Part shown: in pieces, positions 25,253 to 32,104 of the stretch
Layout: each line of letters begins with the position of its first letter
Position numbering within the stretch: the first letter of the stretch is position 1
IMG/VR virus record: IMGVR_UViG_3300017987_000186
Location: 1 to 38,756 of that record
Source: a virus
Strand: one strand, 5' to 3'
Length of the DNA stretch: 38,756 nucleotides
Program-made: the position numbers and the translations under genes
Notes under the pieces: generated by a model
The model's input: the letters and a program-made list of their open reading frames with translations, nothing else
Databases searched by the model: none
Told to the model about the DNA's origin: nothing

Positions 25253-26206
25253 ATGAGTTATCTTAAGCAAATCATAACCGATGATGACGGCAAGCGTCGC
25301 GTTAAAAGCACAATAGCGTTAACTGACAAATTTGATTTAGGCAAAGGCCATGGGTCCATCTTGCCGGGTACGCCTGGCGGATGGATGCTGCATTGCAATC
25401 ATGGTATACGATTTTGCGGTGCAAAATTTGGCAGCGGGAAAACTCGCATACATGACGAAAGTCTTATAGAGCTAGACACCGGTGAGTGCTATTTGTTTTT
25501 TGATGAGGATGAAGAGCTAACCAGGCGCAAAACCGCAGAGCTTAAGTTGTCCGTACCAGAAAAGGTGCGTGATCAATTGAGCAAACAGGAGCAAGTCAAG
25601 CTTCGCATTGAGATGCAAAAAGTAATTTCAGAAGCACCGAAAGACATGGAAGGTTTTGCTAAATTTTTCAATGCTTACATCCTTGCAACATATCATTTTG
25701 ACCGTGGCATTTTTTATGTGATCAGTGAGCGCACAGTGAACCGTGTATACAGGCGCGGCGAAAAGTCTATCAAGCGTAAAGTCTGCAAGACTAGCCTGCA
25801 ATCATTATCTAGCCGAACAGTCAACGCCGATATTGTCAAGTATGTCCCCCCTAAAAGCATCGCAAGAGATGTTTTAAACGGCGGCGGTGATGCAATCATA
25901 CGCTATCCTGATGAAGAGGAAGACGTTTCATTGTCCATTGTGGAGCGCAAAATACAGACTGTGATTTGCTATCCATGCTATGCCCGAGGTGGTCTAAAGC
26001 CGGTGTCTATCTACTATGTCGATTCGTTGAACGTTATCAAGCGTTTGGATGTTGAGAAGGTTTGTTTTTTATGTTCGCTTTTGGGGTCACAGGTTGACAG
26101 ATTGCTAAAGAAAAAAAGCGTTGCTACGGATGAAGAGAGCGAATTAAAAACACCCGTGCCACCATTGAAACAATTAAAATTCAGGGATGAAGATGAAATC
26201 GATTGA
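25253..26206 (+). CDS. FHA/GAF-like putative signalling protein
   Basis: This 317-residue protein has two regions suggestive of signalling domains. Residues 42-85 (GWMLHCNHGIRFCGAKFG, KTRIHDESLIELDTGECYLF) resemble the second half of an FHA domain. Residues 195-290 have a GAF-like core: SIVERKIQTVICYPCYARGG, then KPVSIYYVDS and KVCFLCSLLGSQVDRLL. FHA-GAF proteins often sit beside Hanks-type kinases, and here the kinase gene overlaps this one. The similarity is read by eye and weak for the FHA part, where the usual Gly-Arg and Ser-x-x-His residues are not evident. A helical segment (about 90-130) links the two. Confidence 0.45.
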   Translation: MSYLKQIITDDDGKRRVKSTIALTDKFDLGKGHGSILPGTPGGWMLHCNHGIRFCGAKFGSGKTRIHDESLIELDTGECYLFFDEDEELTRRKTAELKLSVPEKVRDQLSKQEQVKLRIEMQKVISEAPKDMEGFAKFFNAYILATYHFDRGIFYVISERTVNRVYRRGEKSIKRKVCKTSLQSLSSRTVNADIVKYVPPKSIARDVLNGGGDAIIRYPDEEEDVSLSIVERKIQTVICYPCYARGGLKPVSIYYVDSLNVIKRLDVEKVCFLCSLLGSQVDRLLKKKSVATDEESELKTPVPPLKQLKFRDEDEID

Positions 26207-27236
26207 CGCAATCTTAGGCATATTAGAGCGAAGCAAACGCAAGATTGACGGTAGATGGCAACCGACCGCAAGCGAACATTTCGTAAATCTTATTGAGCGC
26301 TGTTCTCCGAAGCTTAAATATGAAGCCGTGCTCGGCATGGGCACGGAGGCCTTTTTGTTTGTCGTAAAACATTTACCGCTCAACGCAAAAATGGTTATAA
26401 AGATACCCCGACCGCATCTGGCAACGCAGGCGGTAGAACGTTTTATTCGCACAGCGCGTACACTTGAAACGCTAGACAAGGATTGTTTTCCGAACGTCAA
26501 GGATCTTAACGAAGATCCGCTGTATTGCCTTTTGTCGTATTCGGATGGTGACACTTTGCGCGATTGGATCTGGTCATCGCGGTGGCGTTTCCATGCTGGC
26601 ATTGAGTTGTTTAGGCAGGTGTTAAACGCCGTGGCCATTTTGCACCGAGATGATATTGTTCATCGCGATTTGCGCATTGATAACATTTTGGTAATACCTG
26701 GCGGCAGGATCAAGGTTATCGATTTTGGATTGGCAAAAGCGATAACAGATGAAACGCTAACCATGGCGGAAACCGCACTAGGCAGTGTTGGATATAGCCC
26801 GCCAGAGCAGATAGATGACGCCTTGAGTGCTACAAAGGCCAGCGATATATTTACTCTGGGAAGAGTGTTTTATGTGTTGGCTGTCAGAGCCGAAGGCGTC
26901 CGTGTAAAGACTAAAATCAAGTGGAAAACAGAGTTGCTTTACGATGCCGGCTTGACGCAAGACGCAATTGATTTTTATCAAAAGGCGTGCAATTTTTATC
27001 CTGAAAAGCGTTTTCAAACAGGCGGTGAAATGTTGCAAGCATTAAACATGCTCTACAAACCTGAAAATCAAACCATCGGCGAAGAGATCGATAAACTAAA
27101 AGATATGTTCGTTTATTGTGATGGTCATCACGCGAGAACCGCGAGGATGGCCGGTAAGAAAACAGCTCAAGTACATCGTGAGCTAAACGCTATCAAGGCG
27201 AGGATGGCAAAAAAATGGCTTATATCCCGATATTAA
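26193..27236 (+). CDS. Hanks-type Ser/Thr protein kinase
   Basis: I prefer the ATG at 26193 (347 residues), with AGGG six bases upstream, over an ATG six bases earlier. The kinase core spans about residues 42-280: glycine loop GMGTEAF at 48-54, ATP lysine MVIKIP (Lys70), catalytic loop IVHRDLRIDNILV (Asp159, Asn164), DFG at 177-179, and a GYSPPEQ APE-type motif at 200-206. All catalytic residues are present. Arg161 replaces the lysine usual after HRDL in Ser/Thr kinases. No membrane segment or extracellular domain exists, so it is cytosolic. It overlaps the upstream FHA/GAF-like gene by 14 bases and the caspase gene by 22. Confidence 0.9.
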   Translation: MKSIDAILGILERSKRKIDGRWQPTASEHFVNLIERCSPKLKYEAVLGMGTEAFLFVVKHLPLNAKMVIKIPRPHLATQAVERFIRTARTLETLDKDCFPNVKDLNEDPLYCLLSYSDGDTLRDWIWSSRWRFHAGIELFRQVLNAVAILHRDDIVHRDLRIDNILVIPGGRIKVIDFGLAKAITDETLTMAETALGSVGYSPPEQIDDALSATKASDIFTLGRVFYVLAVRAEGVRVKTKIKWKTELLYDAGLTQDAIDFYQKACNFYPEKRFQTGGEMLQALNMLYKPENQTIGEEIDKLKDMFVYCDGHHARTARMAGKKTAQVHRELNAIKARMAKKWLISRY

Positions 27237-28009
27237 AAAGCGGCGTAACGCCGACATTGCCGGCAAAGCCACAAAACGCCGGCAAAAAAGATTGCTACGG
27301 TGCCGTGTTTCTCGGCATCGATAAATACAAGGTGAACAATCATTGGAACCTGCAAGGCTGTGTAAATGATTGCCACAACGTTATAAGCACAGTGCGTAAC
27401 AAATACAATGTCGATACCGTAAACGATGCCAAAAAATTGTTAGATTACGAGGCAACGAAAGCCAACACGTTAAACGCTCTGCGATGGATGGTCAACACCT
27501 ACAGGCGCGGAATATTTACTTTTTCGTGCCATGGTTCGCAGATACCCGATGAAAGCGAGCCTGACCGCAAAGCGGAAGTATTGATCACGACTGACCACCG
27601 GTGGGAAGATCCGCTTATCGACGATGAAATCAAAGCCATTGTCGAGCAAATGGACGAATGCGTGATCATTGCAGATTGCTGTCACGCTGAAGGCATTTCA
27701 CGCGGCGGCTGGATAGCCAAAAGCGTTGTATGCCCTGAAGGCGTTTGCATGCGTTTACCGCGTACAGTGCGCAATTTAGCGCATGTCAAAGAGCTGGCAG
27801 CTTGCAGAAGTGATCAGACAGCCAGCGAGCGATATATTGACGGCAAGCGGCAGGGCGTGTTTACATACACGCTTTGCAAAATATTGCGTGAGCATCCGGG
27901 CATAGCATTGCAAGATTTGCAAGCACGGCTGCGGGCAGAAATTGACGGGCAGACGCCTGTGATTACAGGCACCGGCTTGCTTTTAGAGCACGCCGGCATA
28001 TCAGCATAA
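27215..28009 (+). CDS. Caspase-fold cysteine protease (C14, metacaspase/orthocaspase type)
   Basis: The 264-residue protein is a complete p20-like caspase domain: YGAVFLGIDKY strand (28-38), LQGCVNDCHNVISTV (46-60), catalytic His106 in FTFSCHGSQ, and catalytic Cys156 in IIADCCHAEG. The conserved ELAACRSDQTASE and GVFTYTLCKIL blocks follow. These are the standard signatures of bacterial orthocaspases, which cut after Arg or Lys. There is no signal peptide or transmembrane segment. The start overlaps the kinase gene by 22 bases, so the two are probably translated together. The kinase may control the protease or be its substrate. Confidence 0.9.
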   Translation: MAYIPILKSGVTPTLPAKPQNAGKKDCYGAVFLGIDKYKVNNHWNLQGCVNDCHNVISTVRNKYNVDTVNDAKKLLDYEATKANTLNALRWMVNTYRRGIFTFSCHGSQIPDESEPDRKAEVLITTDHRWEDPLIDDEIKAIVEQMDECVIIADCCHAEGISRGGWIAKSVVCPEGVCMRLPRTVRNLAHVKELAACRSDQTASERYIDGKRQGVFTYTLCKILREHPGIALQDLQARLRAEIDGQTPVITGTGLLLEHAGISA

Positions 28010-28027
28010 CGAAAGGAGGTGGCAATC

Positions 28028-29608
28028 GTGGCAGACGCAGAAATAGAAATTTTTGCAAGCGGGAAAAAAAGCTTTAGCGTAGATTTTGCGGCAGATGAAA
28101 CAGTGAAAACAATCAGCATTAAGCCTGATTTTAGCAAAAATGCTATCATGCCGCTGATAAATAGATTGCACTTAGCAATCCCAAACTGGACGAACAATGT
28201 CACGCTAGATGTTGCATTTACAGACAGCGAAGATGGCAATGATAAGGTGCTAGACAACATGTACACCGCAGAAGCGCGCAACCAAAGCGATGCGCAGCTC
28301 ACAGACATGGATATACCTGTAGGCGGTGAAGTGATATGCACGCTTACATTGTCAGGCGCGCCCGGCAATGCTGGAAGCATTGATGGTACGCTGTATTCGT
28401 CTTTTAGCCGAGGGGGGAACAGCAGTAGCGGCAATGCTGTTCAATGGGAGGGTAGCGGCTATATAGATTTTGACAGCATTGCGGCGCCCGGCAATCCAGA
28501 CGCTGGCACATTGCGCCTTTACAATGAGAGCGGCGCGTTTAATGTGCGCAATGCCGCCGGCACTGTGATCAATTTGCTCACAGACGCGATCGGCGCTAAT
28601 GCGGCATTGTCGAACCTGTCCAGCGTGGCGATTAACACGGCATTGGTGAGTGATACAGACGACACCGACGATCTCGGCACGTCGTCGATCGGTTGGCGCT
28701 CGTTGTACCTGTCGTCATCGATTCTCGGCACGGTTGCAGACGGCGCGAACACCGCGCTGACATTTGGAAATTCTACCGCGCTTACCACGGCGGGTGGAAA
28801 AATTGCGTCGTTTACGTCGGATGCTGGCGTGACCGAGCGGGCGTATATAGACTACCTCGGGAAATACGTCGGTAGCGCGGTGAGGGCAGACGCCGGCAGT
28901 GCGGCGGCGCCGTCTATAGCTATCGGTGCAGATGGCACGGGCATTTATGGCGGTAGCGTTATTGATTTTGCGATCGGAGGTTCAAATGCAGGACGAATCG
29001 AATCAGGCCTAATGCGTTTCGCTGAATACCGACCGCGAAGCGTTGCTTCGTTGAAATTAAACGGGTTATATCAAGATTCGACAACGGCAGTTGCAGCAAA
29101 AATAGGAAACGTTTATTCTTTGTCAACCACAGGCGCAAAAATAGCGTCGTTTTTTAGCGATAACTTCATCACCGAGCGGGCCTACATTAACTACCTCGGG
29201 AAAATTGCAGCATACGGCGGATTGTCCGCAGAATCCAGCACAGGCGGAGGAGAGGCACGAAAACATAGTGAGGCGACTGTAACGCTCTCCGGCGCGTCAA
29301 GTACCTGCCATGTCAACGTACCAATCGGCGCAAAGATAACCGGGTGGCAGTACAACACCGAAACCGCCGTGATATCAGGAGATGGCGCAACGTCTTTAGA
29401 TATCGCTTTCTCGGGAGGGTCAACAACAAACCTTGCTACAGGGCAAGCGTTTGCACAGAATACCAAAGATGGTGCGCTGATTACCCCGGAAATTATCAGT
29501 AGTGAGGCTGATATTGCAGTCACGCCCGACAGCGGGACGTTTTCAGGCGGAGTGTTGCGGTTTATCGTTTATTATTCAGAGATTACCGCGTTAGCGGATG
29601 TCGCATAG
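28028..29608 (+). CDS. Tail fibre protein
   Basis: The start is GTG at 28028, set by a strong AAAGGAGG at 28012-28019, giving 526 residues. The N-terminal 130 residues form a beta domain. The middle carries the fibre phrase YIDFDSIAAPGNPDAGTLRLYNESGAFNVRN, and two repeats follow: GKIASFTSDAGVTERAYIDYLGK and AKIASFFSDNFITERAYINYLGK. Glycine- and alanine-rich strands make up the rest. This is typical of modular phage fibres. The very strong ribosome site fits high expression of a virion protein and marks the right edge of the cargo block. Confidence 0.75.
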   Translation: MADAEIEIFASGKKSFSVDFAADETVKTISIKPDFSKNAIMPLINRLHLAIPNWTNNVTLDVAFTDSEDGNDKVLDNMYTAEARNQSDAQLTDMDIPVGGEVICTLTLSGAPGNAGSIDGTLYSSFSRGGNSSSGNAVQWEGSGYIDFDSIAAPGNPDAGTLRLYNESGAFNVRNAAGTVINLLTDAIGANAALSNLSSVAINTALVSDTDDTDDLGTSSIGWRSLYLSSSILGTVADGANTALTFGNSTALTTAGGKIASFTSDAGVTERAYIDYLGKYVGSAVRADAGSAAAPSIAIGADGTGIYGGSVIDFAIGGSNAGRIESGLMRFAEYRPRSVASLKLNGLYQDSTTAVAAKIGNVYSLSTTGAKIASFFSDNFITERAYINYLGKIAAYGGLSAESSTGGGEARKHSEATVTLSGASSTCHVNVPIGAKITGWQYNTETAVISGDGATSLDIAFSGGSTTNLATGQAFAQNTKDGALITPEIISSEADIAVTPDSGTFSGGVLRFIVYYSEITALADVA

Positions 29609-29618
29609 AGGAGAGAAT

Positions 29619-29969
29619 ATGGGATTAGCAATTGAGTTTCCGAGCAATCACGATTTGACACAAAATGAGACATCATATCTCATGCTGGAGCGAGATTATG
29701 ATGACGTAAGAAAAAGTGGCTCGCTAAACATTAACGCATGGGTGAGCAAAGCCGCGAGGAATGCCGGATCACAAAAATCCTGCCTACTCACGATCCCGAT
29801 AGAAAACGCGGACGAAGTGGTCGACGACGAAAACGGCGGCACGATTGTCTCTCTCAGTTGGGACGACGTCGGATGGGCCGGCGGTGGTGAATTGTATACG
29901 AAGATGAAAACGCTGAAAGTGTTGATACACGGACAGGTTGTCGACTTATCGAAGGCAGAAAACGCTTAA
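29619..29969 (+). CDS. Unknown small protein after tail fibre
   Basis: The ATG at 29619 has GAGGAG upstream (116 residues). The protein has a soluble, acidic and beta-leaning composition (SLNINAWVSKAARNAG, CLLTIPIENADEVVDDENGG). Position after a fibre gene could suggest a fibre chaperone or a minor virion protein. No family is recognised. Confidence 0.55.
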   Translation: MGLAIEFPSNHDLTQNETSYLMLERDYDDVRKSGSLNINAWVSKAARNAGSQKSCLLTIPIENADEVVDDENGGTIVSLSWDDVGWAGGGELYTKMKTLKVLIHGQVVDLSKAENA

Positions 29970-29983
29970 AGGACGAAAGCAAA

Positions 29984-30175
29984 ATGAATTTAAAAGAATT
30001 AAAACTAAAAAAATGCGAGTTGTACGATCAGCGCGAACTTGCGAGAGCTCAAATTGAGCAGTTGGCGAACAAAGAACGCGAGCTAAACTCAACTTTAATA
30101 GAGCTGTCCCGACAAGTACACGCGCTTGAAAGCAAAGAAACAGCGAACATAAAAGAGGTCATCCCTTCCCAATAA
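29984..30175 (+). CDS. Small coiled-coil protein
   Basis: This 63-residue protein is nearly all one helix with heptad repeats (LKELKLKKCELYDQRELARA, IEQLANKERELNSTLIELSR). AAAGGA precedes the ATG. It is the last rightward gene before a convergent terminator. There is no membrane segment, so a spanin is unlikely. Function unknown. Confidence 0.5.
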   Translation: MNLKELKLKKCELYDQRELARAQIEQLANKERELNSTLIELSRQVHALESKETANIKEVIPSQ

Positions 30176-30218
30176 AAGAGACCGATCTTTATACACCTGC
30201 TCTATCCATCCCGTAAAA

Positions 30219-30243
30219 AAGGCCCGGCATTATGTCGGGCCTT
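30219..30243 (-). terminator. Terminator between convergent operons
   Basis: An 8-bp GC-rich stem (AAGGCCCG at 30219-30226, CGGGCCTT at 30236-30243) has a 9-base loop. Read leftward it is followed by a run of six T residues, so it terminates the leftward operon. Read rightward the tail is weaker, but it may also stop late transcripts. Confidence 0.8.
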
Positions 30244-30251
30244 GTCTTCAA

Positions 30252-30277
30252 TGTCACATAAATTAATTTATCAGACG
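30252..30277 (-). repeat. GTCACATAA-type element
   Basis: GTCACATAA is followed by AATTAATTTAT and TCAGAC; ATAAATTAATTTAT is a perfect palindrome. A similar pattern (TCACATAA ... TTATCAGAC) lies at 31737-31766. Shorter GTCACATAA copies occur at 31350 and 36514. All are in gaps of the leftward operon, and the role is unknown. Confidence 0.5.
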
Positions 30278-30496
30278 TTAGAATCCAACACGATACACCT
30301 TCACGGGAAAGGCGTTATCATCACGCGCTTTCATAAAGTTCTTGCCGATTACGCAAAGGTTGCCGCTACCGTCAACGCATATCGTGTTATTTTGGTAAAC
30401 GTTGTTTTTGCGAAAGCGCTTTTTTGCATTATTAACCCAGTCCTCAAATGTTGAAAACTCGAAGACCTTATCGATAACTTCAATTTCTATCTTCAT
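30278..30496 (-). CDS. Unknown small protein
   Basis: A 72-residue protein (MKIEIEVIDKVFEFSTFEDW...) starts at 30496, where GAGGGAATT gives a good ribosome site; the longer frame to 30613 lies inside the Lar-like gene. It contains FSTFEDWVNNAKKRFRKNN followed by a strand-turn-strand part (ICVDGSGNLCVIGKNF). This pattern is frequent among small phage early proteins with no known role. It is the last gene of the leftward operon. Confidence 0.6.
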   Translation of the reverse strand: MKIEIEVIDKVFEFSTFEDWVNNAKKRFRKNNVYQNNTICVDGSGNLCVIGKNFMKARDDNAFPVKVYRVGF

Positions 30497-30503
30497 AATT
30501 CCC

Positions 30504-30746
30504 TCATTCACAGTTAGAGTCATAGTTGCGCGGCGCATAATTCCACATTCGAATAGCTTCTTTGCTATCACAGGTTTCGGGGCCACGTGCTCTACAATTA
30601 ACACACCCCACAAAATGTCTACTGGGGTACGTTTCGCTTATGTAAGGATAAATCCGTTCCTCTTCTCCGCAAAATGGGCATGATTTTATCGTCTGTGTTT
30701 GCAGCCTTGCACGCTCTCTCCAGCAACCACCCTCTGTTTCGCTCAT
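30504..30746 (-). CDS. Lar-like zinc protein (restriction alleviation family)
   Basis: The 80-residue protein has the Lar-type zinc ribbon: IKSCPFCGEEE at about 21-31, GCVNCRARGPE at about 47-57, and the ending EAIRMWNYAPR. Lar of the Rac prophage modulates EcoK restriction; most phage relatives are untested. GAGGTG precedes the ATG. The ATG overlaps the stop of the 45-residue gene upstream (ATGA). It may protect incoming phage DNA from host restriction. Confidence 0.75.
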   Translation of the reverse strand: MSETEGGCWRERARLQTQTIKSCPFCGEEERIYPYISETYPSRHFVGCVNCRARGPETCDSKEAIRMWNYAPRNYDSNCE

Positions 30747-30880
30747 GATTGCACCTCACTGAATTGCACACGTTCTCCACGCTCCTCGTGATTCCAAAGG
30801 ACTGTTTCGGTCCCATGAAATTCGGGTTCGTCGTTTTCGTCGAACCCTGACACAGGCTTTTTGCAGTACGGGCAAATCAT
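30743..30880 (-). CDS. 45-residue CxxC mini-protein
   Basis: A short gene on the minus strand begins MICPYCKKPVSGFDENDEPE and ends with FSEVQS. GGAGGGAAGGAAC gives a very good ribosome site. Its ATG overlaps the stop of the upstream 151-residue gene, and its stop overlaps the Lar-like start; both are ATGA junctions. CPYC resembles half of a zinc ribbon, so it may work with or resemble the Lar-like protein. Function unknown. Confidence 0.65.
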   Translation of the reverse strand: MICPYCKKPVSGFDENDEPEFHGTETVLWNHEERGERVQFSEVQS

Positions 30881-31332
30881 GTTCCTTCCCTCCAATCCAC
30901 GATTGCTTGCATTGCTTTTTGTGTGCGAGCATTCAGCGTATCTGTGCCATGTTCGCGCACATACATGCTAAGCTCAATCAATGCTTTTTGTATGCTGTCA
31001 ATACCTGTTTCGTTAATCGTCTGCTTAGGCTTGCTTTCTTTTGCAGGCTTGACCGGCTTTTGCTCTTCTTGCTCGCTTTCTGCGATACAGATACGCCCAT
31101 ATGTCTTGATCGCATCTGCCAATTTTTTGGCTTCTGGGAAATCCTCAGAAATGCGCTCAAAGTACCAAATATCTTTCATTTTGAAATATTGTCCAGTAAA
31201 AATACCCGGATGCATCTCTCTTATTTTGTTAGAGAGTTCGGGGGACAGCTTCTTTACGGGATCGATGGTCCATTCTAACGACTCGTCCCATTTTTCGGTT
31301 AGGCACGTATCGTTGATTTCTTCAATATTCAT
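30877..31332 (-). CDS. Unknown protein with ParB-like C-terminal tail
   Basis: The 151-residue protein has an N-terminal domain (about 1-88), a Lys/Pro/Glu-rich linker (about 89-108) and a C-terminal helix region with IQKALIELSMYVREHG and QKAMQAIVDW. That tail resembles the C-terminus of the ParB encoded at 32105 (IHKALVEISMHVGTNG, LRALGKVIKDW). Shared tails could let the two proteins interact or bind a common partner. GGAGG precedes the ATG. Confidence 0.6.
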   Translation of the reverse strand: MNIEEINDTCLTEKWDESLEWTIDPVKKLSPELSNKIREMHPGIFTGQYFKMKDIWYFERISEDFPEAKKLADAIKTYGRICIAESEQEEQKPVKPAKESKPKQTINETGIDSIQKALIELSMYVREHGTDTLNARTQKAMQAIVDWREGT

Positions 31333-31368
31333 CGACTTCTTCCTCCAGAGTCACATAACGATTCTCGT

Positions 31369-31402
31369 GGCACTTGTGTTCCCAGTGCCCCTGGGTAGGG
31401 GC
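31369..31402 (-). promoter_or_regulatory. Two mutually exclusive hairpins in an operon leader
   Basis: Leftward RNA can form GCCCCT/AGGGGC (31387-31402) or GGCACT/AGTGCC (31369-31389). The two share three bases, so only one can form. They lie about 40 bases upstream of the gene starting at 31332. The layout suggests attenuation or translational control, but no ligand class is recognised. Confidence 0.4.
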
Positions 31403-31413
31403 GGGTGTGTCAA

Positions 31414-31701
31414 CTACCAAATCCAAGCTATTTGATGATATCCGTTGTCCTTGCGCGAAAATTCGATCTGTATCCATTCCGTCTCGTCGCATAGTGGACA
31501 CTCCACCGATTCAAAAGAGTACTTCTGTAGATCAGCGTCGAGCGGTACGATTTCAGCGTCTGCGAAATCACCGGCCTCAATCATTTCTTTAATGGTTTCT
31601 GGGGTGGCGTACCCAGGGCCACCAGTTCCAGGCCCATCGTCGTTGTAAACGATCCCCGCACCTTGCCGCACGATGTCTTTTATTTTTTCTTCGATATTCA
31701 T
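31414..31701 (-). CDS. Unknown protein with CPLC motif
   Basis: The start at 31701 (95 residues) has AAGGAA at a good distance. The N-terminal helix (MNIEEKIKDIVRQGAG), a Gly/Pro loop (GPGTGGPGYATPE) and a C-terminal part with ECPLCDETEWIQIEF suggest a small metal-binding protein. A GCCCGG/CCGGGC hairpin at 31717-31732 stands just upstream of the ribosome site. No family is recognised. Confidence 0.55.
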   Translation of the reverse strand: MNIEEKIKDIVRQGAGIVYNDDGPGTGGPGYATPETIKEMIEAGDFADAEIVPLDADLQKYSFESVECPLCDETEWIQIEFSRKDNGYHQIAWIW

Positions 31702-31716
31702 CTTCAATTCCTTTCT

Positions 31717-31732
31717 GCCCGGTCACCCGGGC
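31717..31732 (-). promoter_or_regulatory. GC-rich hairpin next to a ribosome site
   Basis: A perfect 6-bp stem GCCCGG/CCGGGC with a 4-base loop ends two bases before AGAAAGGAA in leftward RNA. It may affect translation of the 95-residue gene. No T-run follows, so it is not a typical terminator. Confidence 0.4.
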
Positions 31733-31762
31733 GAATCTCACATAAGCTATGTTATCAGACAC

Positions 31763-32092
31763 CTAAAACCGATCTACCGTGCATACATAAAAATCATAGT
31801 CGCTCATGTCAGCGCCGTGATTGCCTCTTTTCTCATGCGGATCAACGCGATATCTGAGCGTCATAGCCAGCATTGTATCGCCGGCTTTCACCTGCGTTTT
31901 GTCGCGACAGGTTTTAAAATCGGTGCCAAACAATTGATTCAACACCTTGCAGGCATTCGGGTATCCGATGTACTGCCGAAAATCATCTGCATGCTCGTAA
32001 AACAGTTTGCGAGCCTCATCTGCCGTTATCAACTCTGGCCGGTAAACCAGGCCCGGCCTTGGCATCATAAGGCTATTCATTATGTGCAACAT
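31763..32092 (-). CDS. DUF1874 / AcrIII-1-like (viral ring nuclease homologue)
   Basis: This 109-residue protein aligns by eye with the DUF1874 family (STIV B116, SIRV1 gp29): MLHIMNSLMMPRPG at the start, YIGYPNACKVLNQLFG at 41-56, then VKAGDTMLAMTLRYRVDPHEK and the end DYDFYVCTVDRF. Known members such as AcrIII-1 degrade cyclic tetra-adenylate and block type III CRISPR signalling. In them the second motif reads IGH, and the histidine is catalytic. Here Tyr44 takes its place, while an arginine in the later motif (Arg80 or Arg82) remains. It may bind but not cut its ligand, or use another chemistry. AAAGGG precedes the ATG. Confidence 0.7.
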   Translation of the reverse strand: MLHIMNSLMMPRPGLVYRPELITADEARKLFYEHADDFRQYIGYPNACKVLNQLFGTDFKTCRDKTQVKAGDTMLAMTLRYRVDPHEKRGNHGADMSDYDFYVCTVDRF

Positions 32093-32104
32093 GTTGTGTC
32101 CCTT

